Source: Gemmatimonadota bacterium
Lineage (GTDB): Bacteria > Gemmatimonadota > Gemmatimonadetes > Gemmatimonadales > GWC2-71-9
Length of the DNA: 64,000 nt
Assembly (NCBI GenBank): GCA_009692115.1
Contig: SHZU01000001.1
Coordinates: 194,345 to 258,344, forward strand
Direction: 5' to 3'
Shown: piece after piece, positions 56,782 to 64,000 of the stretch
Layout of the letters: each line of letters opens with the position of its first letter
How positions within the stretch are numbered: the first letter of the stretch is position 1
Notes under the pieces: model-generated
Seen by the model: the letters and a program-made list of their open reading frames with translations, nothing else
Database searches by the model: none
Told to the model about the DNA's origin: nothing
Translations under genes and position numbers: made by a program

Positions 56782-57579
56782 GTGGACCCCGCACTCTTTG
56801 CCGAGTTGGCGCGACGGCTCGATGAATCGGAACGGAGCCGGAAGCAGATCCGGCAGTTTTCCCTCGAGTTTCCGGACCTGACCATCGCCGACGGCTATGC
56901 GATTCAGGGCCACTGGGTCGCGATGAAGCTGGCGCGGGGCCGGAACGTGAGGGGTCACAAGATCGGCCTCACCTCCAAGGCCATGCAGTATGCCTCGAAC
57001 ATTTCGGAGCCGGACTACGGCGTGCTCCTCGACGACATGTTCTTCGAGAACGGGGCCACGATTCCGCCCGATCGCTTCATCGTGCCCCGGGTCGAGGTGG
57101 AGCTGGCCTTCGTGCTCGGCCGCCGGCTCGCGGGTCCTGACTGCACCCTGGCGGACGTGCTCGCGGCCGCCGATTCGGTGGTCCCGGCGGTCGAAATCAT
57201 CGACGCAAGGATTCAGCAGATCGACCCGGAGACCAAGGTGACGCGGAAGGTGACCGATACGATTTCCGATAACGCCGCCAATGCCGGCATCCTGCTCGGC
57301 GGTCGCCCCTTCAAGCCCACCGAGGGCGACATGCGTTGGGTTTCGGCGCTCTGCTACCGGAACGGGGAGATTGAGGTCTCGGGGGTGGCGGCGGCGGTGC
57401 TCAACCATCCGGCCAACGGGGTGGCCTGGCTGGCCAACAAGTTGGCGCCCTACGGCGTGGCGCTCGAACCCGGCGAAGTGGTGTTAGGCGGTTCGTTCGT
57501 GAGCCCGGTCGCGGCGCGCCCTGGTGATGAATTCCACATCGACTTCGGAGCCTACGGGACGATCGACTGCCGGTTTTAG
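56782..57579 (+). CDS. hpaH: 2-oxo-hept-4-ene-1,7-dioate hydratase
   Basis: 265 aa from the GTG at 56782 ([20 protein letters not shown]); the long upstream frame through hpaF is spurious. HpaH/MhpD-type hydratase: [36 protein letters not shown] (metal-binding Glu pair), [28 protein letters not shown] and [12 protein letters not shown]. It hydrates OHED to the substrate of the HpaI aldolase, which is not in the window. Its stop overlaps the convergent cystathionine synthase stop. Confidence 0.93.
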   Translation: MDPALFAELARRLDESERSRKQIRQFSLEFPDLTIADGYAIQGHWVAMKLARGRNVRGHKIGLTSKAMQYASNISEPDYGVLLDDMFFENGATIPPDRFIVPRVEVELAFVLGRRLAGPDCTLADVLAAADSVVPAVEIIDARIQQIDPETKVTRKVTDTISDNAANAGILLGGRPFKPTEGDMRWVSALCYRNGEIEVSGVAAAVLNHPANGVAWLANKLAPYGVALEPGEVVLGGSFVSPVAARPGDEFHIDFGAYGTIDCRF

Positions 57580-58943
57580 ATTACCTGGAGGACGTCGTAT
57601 CCCGTCAGCACGTAGGTCTTGGCCGCCGGAAAATCACGGACCAACACCGCCGGGCTCTCCGGCGTGATCATCGGCGCCAACAGCTCCACCGGTGTTTCGA
57701 TATCGACGAACGGAAATGCGGGCTGCATGATCGACCGGACCAGCGCGTGCCGGACCGCATGATCTTTGACGATGCAGGCATAGGCGTGCGCCTCCCGTAA
57801 CGAGCCGACCACCCGCTCCTCTTTGGTAACCGGGATCTGCGAAAAATCATTGGCCACCATGCGGGCCAGCGCCTGCTCTACCGTGGCCGTCTCCTCGACA
57901 CCCACGAGGTCCGCACCGGTCTTGGTCTTGACCAGGCTTCGGGCGGTCGGCCCTTCGAGATTCTCATAGCCCATCCGCCGCATCCAGTCCGGATTGAACA
58001 TTTTGCCGATGTACCGGGTGCCATGGTCGTGGAAGATCACCACCACGATCTCACCCGCCTTGAACCGGTCTTTGAGCTGCAACAGCCCCGCCAGCGCCGA
58101 ACCGGCCGAGTTTCCGACCCAGATCCCTTCGCTCCGGACCAGCTCGCGAGTGTAGATCGCGGCATCCCGGTCCGTCACCTTCTCGAAGTGATCGACAATG
58201 CTGAAATCGACGTTGGCGGGGAGGAAATCCTCGCCGATTCCTTCGGTGACGTAGGGGTAGATCTCGTGCTTGTCGAAAATCCCAGTCTCCTTGTACTTCT
58301 TGAAGACCGACCCATAGGTATCGATGCCCCAAACTTTGATCGCCGGATTTTTTTCCTTCAAGTACCGGCCGGTGCCGCAAATCGTCCCGCCGGTCCCGAC
58401 CCCCACCACCAAGTGGGCCACCCGGCCCTCGGTCTGCTCCCAGATTTCCGGCCCGGTCGATTCGTAGTGGGCCGCCGAGTTGCTGAGATTGTCGTACTGG
58501 TTGGGTTTCCAACTGTTGGGCGTTTCGGCCACCAGCCGGGACGACACCGAGTAATAGGAACGCGGGTCCTCGGGATCGACGTCCGTCGGGCAGACCACCA
58601 CCTCGGCCCCGAACGCCCGGAGCGCGTCGACCTTCTCGCGCGACTGTTTATCGGTGGTGGTGAAGATGCAGCGATAGCCCTTGACGATCGCCGCGAGTGC
58701 GAGGCCCATGCCGGTGTTGCCGCTGGTACCTTCGATGATCGTGCCGCCCGGTTTGAGCAGGCCGCTCCGCTCGGCGTCCTCGACCATCCGGAGCGCCATC
58801 CGGTCCTTGATGCTGTGGCCGGGATTGAAGGTCTCGACTTTGGCGTAGACGGTGGCCGAGACCTCGCGGACGATGGCGTTGAGACGGATCAGCGGGGTGT
58901 GGCCGATCGCGCCGAGGATGTTGTCATGGACGTTGAGTGGCAT
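57576..58943 (-). CDS. cbs: Cystathionine beta-synthase with C-terminal CBS-domain pair
   Basis: 455 aa from the ATG at 58943. The PLP domain (1-330) has IGHTPLIRL, the Schiff-base lysine in [15 protein letters not shown], the phosphate loop [35 protein letters not shown] and [20 protein letters not shown]. The C-terminal part (about 345-455) forms a Bateman pair ([20 protein letters not shown]). It condenses serine and homocysteine to cystathionine. No N-terminal haem domain is present. Read with cysD/cysNC it adds to sulfur metabolism here but is not in that operon. Confidence 0.92.
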   Translation of the reverse strand: MPLNVHDNILGAIGHTPLIRLNAIVREVSATVYAKVETFNPGHSIKDRMALRMVEDAERSGLLKPGGTIIEGTSGNTGMGLALAAIVKGYRCIFTTTDKQSREKVDALRAFGAEVVVCPTDVDPEDPRSYYSVSSRLVAETPNSWKPNQYDNLSNSAAHYESTGPEIWEQTEGRVAHLVVGVGTGGTICGTGRYLKEKNPAIKVWGIDTYGSVFKKYKETGIFDKHEIYPYVTEGIGEDFLPANVDFSIVDHFEKVTDRDAAIYTRELVRSEGIWVGNSAGSALAGLLQLKDRFKAGEIVVVIFHDHGTRYIGKMFNPDWMRRMGYENLEGPTARSLVKTKTGADLVGVEETATVEQALARMVANDFSQIPVTKEERVVGSLREAHAYACIVKDHAVRHALVRSIMQPAFPFVDIETPVELLAPMITPESPAVLVRDFPAAKTYVLTGYDVLQVI

Positions 58944-58963
58944 GAGTGAATTATAGTTTACCC

Positions 58964-59342
58964 ATGACAAGATCAGCCATGCTCGCCCTCGCCATCCTCT
59001 CGTCGGCCGGATCCGTCTCGGCCCAGACGCCGACCCCGGAGCAAGCCACCGCCCGCGCCATCTTCAAACAGCCGGTCGAGATCAATACCACCCACTCGAC
59101 CGGCAGCACCACTGTAGCCGCGGAAGCCCTCCGCCAGCGATTCCTGGCCGCCGGCTTCCCCCCCCCCCGCCGACGCCGAGGTGGTCGGACCGGCCGACTC
59201 GAAGAACCACAACCTGATCGTCCGGCTCCGCGGCACCGGGGCCCGGAAGCCGGTGATCCTCCTGGCCCATCTCGACGTAGTCGAAGCCCGACGGGAAGAC
59301 TGGACCTACGACCCCCAGGCCTTCACCGAGAAGGACGGTTGA
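58964..59342 (+). pseudogene. Truncated, frameshifted M20 peptidase relic
   Basis: Starts MTRSAMLALAILSSAGSVSA (signal peptide) and continues INTTHSTGSTTVAAEALRQR to AAGFP. A run of eleven C (59158-59168) then puts it out of frame; in the next frame the family text resumes: ADAEVVGPADSKNHNLIVRL, PVILLAHLDVVEARREDW, DPQAFTEKDG, then TGA. Only the first quarter of an M20 zinc peptidase remains, ending before the second metal ligands. A TATAGT (58953-58958 region) may be its old promoter. Confidence 0.85.
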
Positions 59343-59372
59343 TTCGGGCCATTAGCTGGGGAACCCCCTGAC

Positions 59373-60380
59373 ATGGAACTGCTCAAGGATGTTCGAGATG
59401 TGTCTCAGATCGGCTACGGATTCATGGCCTCCAAGGCCCTGTTTGCCGCCCTCGATCTCGATCTGTTTTCCGTCTTGGCGCGGGGGCCCGCGACGCCCGA
59501 CGAGCTGGCCGTGACCGCCGGCATCCCGGCCAAGCGGCTCCAGACGCTGCTCACCGCCCTCCGGGCCCTCGGCCTCGTCGGGACCGATCCCGACGGCCGC
59601 TTCATCAATTCGCCGGCGGCGGCGAACTTCCTCGCGAAGTCGTCTCCCAATTACTACGGGGACTACTTCCGTTTTCAAATCGACCGGCAGGTCTATCCGC
59701 ATATGAACGACCTGCTGCCGGCCATCCACGGCCGGGCCGCTCGTCCTTTCTACGAACTCACCGTCGATCCCGATGAAGCCCGGCACTTCAGCGTCGCCCA
59801 GCATGTCGGCTCGCTCGGGCCGGCCCACCTGCTGTCCCGCCGGCTCGGAGCGGTCACGTGGCGGCGGTTGCTCGACGTGGCGGGCGGCACCGGGGCGTTC
59901 TCGATCACGCTCTGTCATCGGAACCCTGCGTTGTCCGCCACCATCCTCGACTTCCCAAAGATCTGTGACGTCGCGGCGAGTTACGTGGCCGAGGCGGGTC
60001 TTACGGATCGGATTGCGCTCCTCCGCGGTGATGCGCGAACCACCGATTGGCCGGGCAATCAGGGCGCGGTGATCATGTCGTATCTCTTGAGTGCCGTGGC
60101 GGCCACCGACCTCGCGCCGCTCCTGAGCCGGGCCTATGCCTCGCTGGCGCCGGGCGGGACACTGATCCTCCACGACTTCATGGTGACCGACGACCTGGCC
60201 GGACCGGCGTCGGCCGCCCTCTGGTTGCTGTTCAATGTCGTGTCGGACCCGGACGCACCCCAACTCACGCCAGGAATGCTGATTGGGGCCGCACGGGCCG
60301 CGGGTTTCGTCGACGCGGAGGAGTTCGAGTTGCTGCCGGGAATCACCCGAGCGGTCGTTGCCCGCCGAGCGCCCGCTTGA
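59373..60380 (+). CDS. SAM-dependent O-methyltransferase with dimerisation domain
   Basis: 335 aa. The N-terminal winged-helix dimerisation domain (about 10-100: SQIGYGFMASKALFAALDLD, LQTLLTALRALGLV) is followed by a class I methyltransferase domain with the SAM loop RRLLDVAGGTGAFSITLCHR, the acidic ILDFPKICDVA, and SYLLSAVAATDLAPLLSRAY. This is the acetylserotonin/hydroxyneurosporene-type O-methyltransferase family. Substrate unknown. It is followed by a hairpin that may end transcription. Confidence 0.88.
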   Translation: MELLKDVRDVSQIGYGFMASKALFAALDLDLFSVLARGPATPDELAVTAGIPAKRLQTLLTALRALGLVGTDPDGRFINSPAAANFLAKSSPNYYGDYFRFQIDRQVYPHMNDLLPAIHGRAARPFYELTVDPDEARHFSVAQHVGSLGPAHLLSRRLGAVTWRRLLDVAGGTGAFSITLCHRNPALSATILDFPKICDVAASYVAEAGLTDRIALLRGDARTTDWPGNQGAVIMSYLLSAVAATDLAPLLSRAYASLAPGGTLILHDFMVTDDLAGPASAALWLLFNVVSDPDAPQLTPGMLIGAARAAGFVDAEEFELLPGITRAVVARRAPA

Positions 60381-60389
60381 ACGACGATC

Positions 60390-60416
60390 GTGTCACGACT
60401 CTCTGGATCGTGACAC
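60390..60416. terminator. Perfect 9-bp inverted repeat after the methyltransferase
   Basis: GTGTCACGA and TCGTGACAC pair around CTCTCTGGA, ten bases after the methyltransferase stop and 30 bases before the end of the convergent small lipoprotein gene. There is no T-run on the + strand, so it could be a bidirectional weak terminator or a protein-binding site. Confidence 0.45.
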
Positions 60417-60446
60417 AATCGATTGTAGTCGAATAACTGAGACGCC

Positions 60447-60596
60447 CTATGAGTTGGTCGGCGCCACTGACTCCGCGGGGGGGGCTGGCTGGTAGGATTC
60501 AGCGACGTACTTCTTCTTGCAGCCGGTGACAGCCGCTGCGATCAACCCAGCGAACAAAAGCGACAACATGCTGCGGGTGCGGAGATTCCAGCGCAT
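60447..60596 (-). CDS. Small lipoprotein (49 aa)
   Basis: Reading the minus strand from the ATG at 60596: a basic start (MRWNLRTRSMLSLLFAG), a hydrophobic core, and a lipobox AAAVTGC with Cys26, followed by KKKYVAESYQPAPPAESVAP and a TAG at 60447. An AAGGA lies about nine bases before the ATG. It overlaps the junk tail of the M28 relic in another frame. Short, with a proline-rich mature part; role unknown. Confidence rests on the lipoprotein signal and ribosome-binding site, not on family recognition. Confidence 0.6.
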   Translation of the reverse strand: MRWNLRTRSMLSLLFAGLIAAAVTGCKKKYVAESYQPAPPAESVAPTNS

Positions 60597-60991
60597 GAGC
60601 CGTCCTTGGGTACGGGTTGGGAAGAACCGGCATCAAGAAGATGCGACGGAACGATCACCCCCGTCAGGTACATCCACCGTGCCATCCGGGTGAGCTTGGC
60701 GTAGTCGATCCGCTCGGGGATATCGCCCGCGGTGTGGTAATCCTCGTGCAGGTTGGTGGAGTACATCAGCCCCGGAACCCCGAGCCGCGCGTACGGCAGG
60801 TGGTCGCTCCGGAAATACCAGTCCTCGAAGTGGGTCGGCCGGTCCCACAGGGTATCGATCACGAACCGCCCCGTCCGTTCGTTGGCCCGAAGCGCCGTCC
60901 AGGTGTCGGTCGTTGCCGCGGGCCCCGGAGGCGGGGCCTTGTCGGTGCAGGCCGCGAGGGCGACGATTAGCAGCACCGTGAACGGACACAT
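60542..60991 (-). pseudogene. Relic of an M28 zinc peptidase: lipoprotein signal joined to the C-terminus
   Basis: 149 codons from the ATG at 60991. A lipoprotein signal (MCPFTVLLIVALAACTDK) is followed after about 20 residues by text matching only the last part of M28 peptidases: DRPTHFEDWYFRSDHLPYAR, GVPGLMYSTNLHEDYHTAGD (the last zinc His) and AKLTRMARWMYLTG. The roughly 300-residue catalytic core between is absent, so an in-frame deletion is the simplest origin. The tail after LTGVIV is not homologous. A peptide could still be made and exported. Confidence 0.75.
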
Positions 60992-61104
60992 GGGAACTCC
61001 GATATTCGGGGGAAGCCGCAGGCTAGTATAGCGCCGGGAAAATGTCTTTGCCATGATCGATACCTGCCGCACTGTTCGAACCCACCTCTACCAGGAGCCC
61101 TGAC
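60992..61104. promoter_or_regulatory. Divergent spacer, M28 relic / NTF2-like gene
   Basis: 113 bp. AGTATA at 61025-61030 (TATACT on the minus strand) is a good -10-like hexamer for the relic lipoprotein gene, 34 bases before its ATG. For the + strand gene only the SD-like AGGAG about nine bases before the ATG stands out. Confidence 0.3.
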
Positions 61105-61599
61105 ATGTTCACCCGACCCGGACTCGCCCTCGCGGCCGCCGTCACCTTGAGCGGCACCTGGCTCGTCACGCCGAAGGGTCCCGCCCTCTCGGCCCCAGAC
61201 CTGCTTGAGATCCAGTCGCTCTACACCCAGTACAACTGGTCGCTCGACACCGGCGATGCCGAAGCCTGGGCCGCCACCTTTACGCCAGAGGGCGTGTTCA
61301 CCATCGTAGACCAGGGCGCGGCCGGGATCAACGCCGGTCACGAGGCACTCCGCAAGTTCGCGACCGGATTCCACGCCACTCTCGGCGCCCACGTCAAGCA
61401 CTGGAACACCAACTTGATGATCACCCCGTCGGCCACCGGCGCCACCGGCCGGGTATACCTGGTGCTGGTCGACTTCGCCACCAGGCCGGCCTCGCTCTTG
61501 GCGTCGTCGACCTACTCGGATGAGCTCGTCAAAACCAAGGTGGGCTGGCGGTTCACCAATCGCACTGTCAAGGGCGACGTCGCGCCCACCAAGCCCTGA
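61105..61599 (+). CDS. Exported NTF2/SnoaL-like protein
   Basis: 164 aa with an N-terminal hydrophobic signal (RPGLALAAAVTLSGTWLV). The SnoaL-like cone fold is recognised by LLEIQSLYTQYNWSLDTGDA, WAATFTPEGVFTI and the closing VGWRFTNRTVKGDV. These domains bind small ligands or act as ring cyclases or dehydratases; no catalytic residues can be assigned. It is followed 39 bp later by the CocE hydrolase on the same strand. Confidence 0.82.
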   Translation: MFTRPGLALAAAVTLSGTWLVTPKGPALSAPDLLEIQSLYTQYNWSLDTGDAEAWAATFTPEGVFTIVDQGAAGINAGHEALRKFATGFHATLGAHVKHWNTNLMITPSATGATGRVYLVLVDFATRPASLLASSTYSDELVKTKVGWRFTNRTVKGDVAPTKP

Positions 61600-61638
61600 T
61601 CTCTTGCGGCGACGGGGACCGAGAGTCACCTTTGGCCG

Positions 61639-63552
61639 ATGCGAAACCATCAGAGCCTCTCCCTCGCCCTCCTGCTCGCCACCACGTCGGCGTGCGGGCC
61701 CCGACCCGACGCGGCCCCGGCGGCCGCGGCAACCCGGGTCTCCACCTTCGGTGAATACCGCGGATACTCGGACTCGCTCTACTCGGAGTGGGTCCGCGAG
61801 TCCCATTACGTGACGATGCGAGACGGCGTCAAACTCGCGGTCGATATCATCCGGCCGGCGGTGAACGGCGTGGCCGTTGCCCAGAAGATGCCGGTGGTCT
61901 GGACCCACTCCCGCTACCACCGCGGGGCAGCGCCGGCGGGGGCATTCCAAGCGAGCCTCGACCCGACAGCCAAACCGGTTCCCGCTTGGCGGACCGACTC
62001 GATCCCTCCCAAAGTCAATTCACAGGTGGACGGGAACTCCGGGCTCCAGCGCCTCGTCAAGTACGGCTACGTGGTGGTCTCGGCCCAGGTCCGCGGCGGT
62101 GGAGCGTCCTACGGCCGCTACCAGGGTCTGTTCTCCCCCGCCGAAACCCAAGACGCCTTCGACCTGATGGACTGGATGGTCAAGCAGGCCTGGTGCGACG
62201 GAAATCTCGGCATGTTCGGTGGTTCCTATCTCGGTATCACCCAGTACATGGCGGCGAGCACCAAGCACCCGGCCCTCAAGGCGATCTTCCCGAACGTCGC
62301 CGCGTTCGACATGTATGATGTGCTCTACGACGGCGGGATCTACCGCCAGAACATGATCGAGCACTGGGGCCGGCTGACCCACGCCCTCGACGTCGGGTTC
62401 CCCGAGCCCCCCGTGGACGAGGATTCGACCGGCGCCATGTGGCGCGAGGCACTCGGCCAGCACGCCAAGAACTGGAACGTGATCACCGAGTGGCGCGGGG
62501 CCAAATTCCGGGATCACAAGACGGCCAACTTCGACTTGATGCAGTTTCAGCCGTCCACTTTCCTGATGGCCATGAACCAGTCCGGTGTGGCCGCCTATCA
62601 CTGGGGCGGCTGGTTCGACATCTTCGCCCGCGACGAAATGCTCTGGTTCCGGAATTGGAGCGGCATCGACCGGGTCACTATGGGGCCGTGGTCCCACGCC
62701 CGGCCGGACAGCGCCATGGGCGTCGAGCAGGGCCGGATCATGGCAGCCGAACAGCACCGGTGGTTCGACCGCTGGCTCAAGGGCATCCCGAACGGGATCG
62801 ACAAGGATGCGCCGGTCAACTACGCGCTGATGGTCGATCCCGGCAGGTGGACCTGGGAGCACGCCGACGCCTGGCCGCTGCCGGCGGTCCGGAACGTCGA
62901 CTACTTCTTCGGGGCCGGGCCCTCAGGCAACGTCAAGTCGCCTAACGACGGTCTGTTGGCGGCGGGCACCGCCGGCGCCGCGGGCCAAGACCTCTGGAAG
63001 GTCGATCTCACCACCACGACCGGCACCGCCTCGCGGTGGGATAACGCCGTCGGCCAGGGCGCGATGAAGTACCCCGACATGACGCCGAACGACGCCAAGG
63101 CGCTCACCTATACCACCGCCCCCCTCGCGGCCGACGTCACGGTGATCGGCCATCCGGTGGTCACCCTGTACGTCTCCTCCGATCAAACCGACGGCGATTT
63201 CTACGCGTACCTCGAAGAGGTCGACTCGACCGGGTTCTCACGCTACGTGAGCGAGGGAATGCTCCGGGCCTCGCACCGGACCCCGGCCAAACCCCCGTGG
63301 GACAACCTCGACCTGCCGTGGAATATGAATCAGAAGGGCGACGTCACCCCGCTCGTACCTGGGACGATGGTGGAGTTGAAGTTCGACCTCCAACCGACCG
63401 CCACGGTGTTCAATGCCGGCCACCGGATTCGGGTGACGATCGCGGGCGCCGATGTCGACAACACCGAAAAGCCCCCGGTCCGGGGGCGCCCTACCGTGAC
63501 TCTCCATCGCGGCGGGGAGATGGCCTCGCGGATTGCGCTCCCGATCCGATGA
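61639..63552 (+). CDS. CocE/NonD hydrolase lipoprotein (X-Pro dipeptidyl-peptidase S15 type)
   Basis: 637 aa. Lipobox TTSAC near residue 19 suggests envelope attachment. The alpha/beta-hydrolase domain has VVVSAQVRGGGASYGRYQG, the nucleophile elbow LGMFGGSYLGITQYMA, and a late GPWSHARPDSAMG acid/His region. The C-terminal jelly-roll domain contains DVTVIGHPVVTLYVSSDQTD and HRIRVTIAGADVDN. It is a paralogue of the gene at 23206, but lipidated. The class IV aminotransferase starts at an ATGA overlap. Confidence 0.9.
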   Translation: MRNHQSLSLALLLATTSACGPRPDAAPAAAATRVSTFGEYRGYSDSLYSEWVRESHYVTMRDGVKLAVDIIRPAVNGVAVAQKMPVVWTHSRYHRGAAPAGAFQASLDPTAKPVPAWRTDSIPPKVNSQVDGNSGLQRLVKYGYVVVSAQVRGGGASYGRYQGLFSPAETQDAFDLMDWMVKQAWCDGNLGMFGGSYLGITQYMAASTKHPALKAIFPNVAAFDMYDVLYDGGIYRQNMIEHWGRLTHALDVGFPEPPVDEDSTGAMWREALGQHAKNWNVITEWRGAKFRDHKTANFDLMQFQPSTFLMAMNQSGVAAYHWGGWFDIFARDEMLWFRNWSGIDRVTMGPWSHARPDSAMGVEQGRIMAAEQHRWFDRWLKGIPNGIDKDAPVNYALMVDPGRWTWEHADAWPLPAVRNVDYFFGAGPSGNVKSPNDGLLAAGTAGAAGQDLWKVDLTTTTGTASRWDNAVGQGAMKYPDMTPNDAKALTYTTAPLAADVTVIGHPVVTLYVSSDQTDGDFYAYLEEVDSTGFSRYVSEGMLRASHRTPAKPPWDNLDLPWNMNQKGDVTPLVPGTMVELKFDLQPTATVFNAGHRIRVTIAGADVDNTEKPPVRGRPTVTLHRGGEMASRIALPIR

Positions 63553-64000
63553 CCCCGGCCTCGATTTGCTACTACAACGGCGCCTGGCACGAAGGACCGA
63601 CTCCACTCATGGATTCGGATTCCAACGCCGGCTGGATGGCCAACACGGTTTTCGACGGCGCTCGAGCGTTCGGGGGTTTCGCGCCCGACCTCGACCTGCA
63701 CTGCGAGCGCATCATCCGGTCGGCCCGGACGCTCGAAATGCGGCCCCCGGTCACCGCCCCTCAAATCGAAGCCCTGGCGCGTGAGGGCATCAAACGGTTT
63801 CCGGTCGGGGCTGAACTCTATGTCCGGCCCATGATGTGGATTCAGGAAGGGACCACGATCATCAATCCGGATTCCACCCGATTCGCCTTGGTCATCACGC
63901 CGGCTCCCCTGCCCCCGCCCACCGGTTTCTCGGCCACCCTGGTGCCGTTCCGGCGGGCGGCGCCGGACCAAGCGCCCACGGAGGCCAAAGCCAGTTGCCT
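63549..64000 (+). CDS. Class IV aminotransferase (branched-chain type), 3' partial
   Basis: The first 150 codons are in the window. Fold-type IV PLP features: YYNGAWHEGPTPLMDSDSNA, WMANTVFDGARAFGGFAPDL, HCERIIRSARTLEM and AELYVRPMMWIQEG. The family includes branched-chain aminotransferase, D-amino acid transaminase and aminodeoxychorismate lyase; the catalytic lysine would lie beyond the window edge. It starts at an ATGA overlap with the CocE gene. Confidence 0.87.
   Translation, partial: MTPASICYYNGAWHEGPTPLMDSDSNAGWMANTVFDGARAFGGFAPDLDLHCERIIRSARTLEMRPPVTAPQIEALAREGIKRFPVGAELYVRPMMWIQEGTTIINPDSTRFALVITPAPLPPPTGFSATLVPFRRAAPDQAPTEAKASC

Noticed and set aside
61070-61090. GTTCGAAC near 61075 as the T-loop of a tRNA gene.
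   Set aside because: No acceptor, D or anticodon stems can be formed around it.
1271-62950. Recurrent GTTAGGC (or GCCTAAC), about a dozen times, often as a TTA-GGC Leu-Gly codon pair, considered as an uptake or Chi-like motif.
   Set aside because: My hand count of the 7-mer is not far above what the base composition predicts. A whole-genome k-mer test with strand-bias analysis would be needed.

Overview
The window is high-GC bacterial chromosome, about two-thirds G+C by eye, with tightly packed genes and many ATGA, GTGA and TTGA stop/start overlaps. The protein mix is rich in secreted hydrolases and peptidases, a DUF5916 outer-membrane protein, CocE/NonD hydrolases, LVIVD/Ig and TolB-amidohydrolase proteins, and a cytochrome-porin fusion. 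This fits a free-living diderm of the Gemmatimonadota or a similar group; that placement is inference. I see no rRNA, tRNA, CRISPR, prophage or IS transposase.

Layout. 1-6.6 kb: a phosphate module, pstS(partial)-pstC-pstA-pstB-pstB-phoU-ppx, fully overlapping and on the + strand. 6.6-10.7 kb (minus): rhomboid protease, deoC and a two-domain ALDH16-type aldehyde dehydrogenase. 10.8-17.6 kb (+): proline dehydrogenase, a secreted esterase, a 77-aa protein, an AtoE transporter, an aldo/keto reductase-Rid fusion and a secreted D-aminopeptidase. 17.6-21.2 kb (minus): metallophosphoesterase, Cyc2-like monohaem cytochrome-porin, Hsp20 relic and an arylformamidase-like hydrolase. 21.3-30.8 kb: dipeptidase, kinase relic, CocE hydrolase, MFS exporter, P1 peptidase, a patchwork of gene relics, a polysaccharide deacetylase lipoprotein and a serine hydrolase. 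30.9-36.1 kb: Fic protein with palindromic upstream sites, two propeller-type secreted proteins, a reductive-dehalogenase-like fragment and a VF530 DNA-binding protein. 36.2-44.7 kb: TolB-amidohydrolase, then sulfate activation (cysD, cysNC, SLC13 permease) with a divergent cysQ interrupted by TGA. 44.7-51.3 kb: large secreted alpha/beta hydrolase, DUF5916 protein, SRPBCC protein and aminotransferase. 51.3-57.6 kb: TPR protein, small exported protein and a homoprotocatechuate meta-cleavage operon (hpaE, D, G1, G2, F, H). 57.6-64 kb: cystathionine beta-synthase, M20 and M28 peptidase relics, methyltransferase, a 49-aa lipoprotein, an NTF2-like protein, a second CocE hydrolase and a partial class IV aminotransferase.

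Two patterns cut across the genes. First, arrays of exactly five heptamers of the CTCGGCA type lie inside four coding regions: both pstB genes, the ALDH16 interdomain linker (as an inverted pair), and the esterase. The heptamer has no stop in any of the six frames. Second, many gene relics sit between intact genes (Hsp20, Ser/Thr kinase, DUF2127, DUF2231, amidohydrolase, dehalogenase, M20, M28, plus the cysQ nonsense codon), which suggests recent deletion-driven decay.
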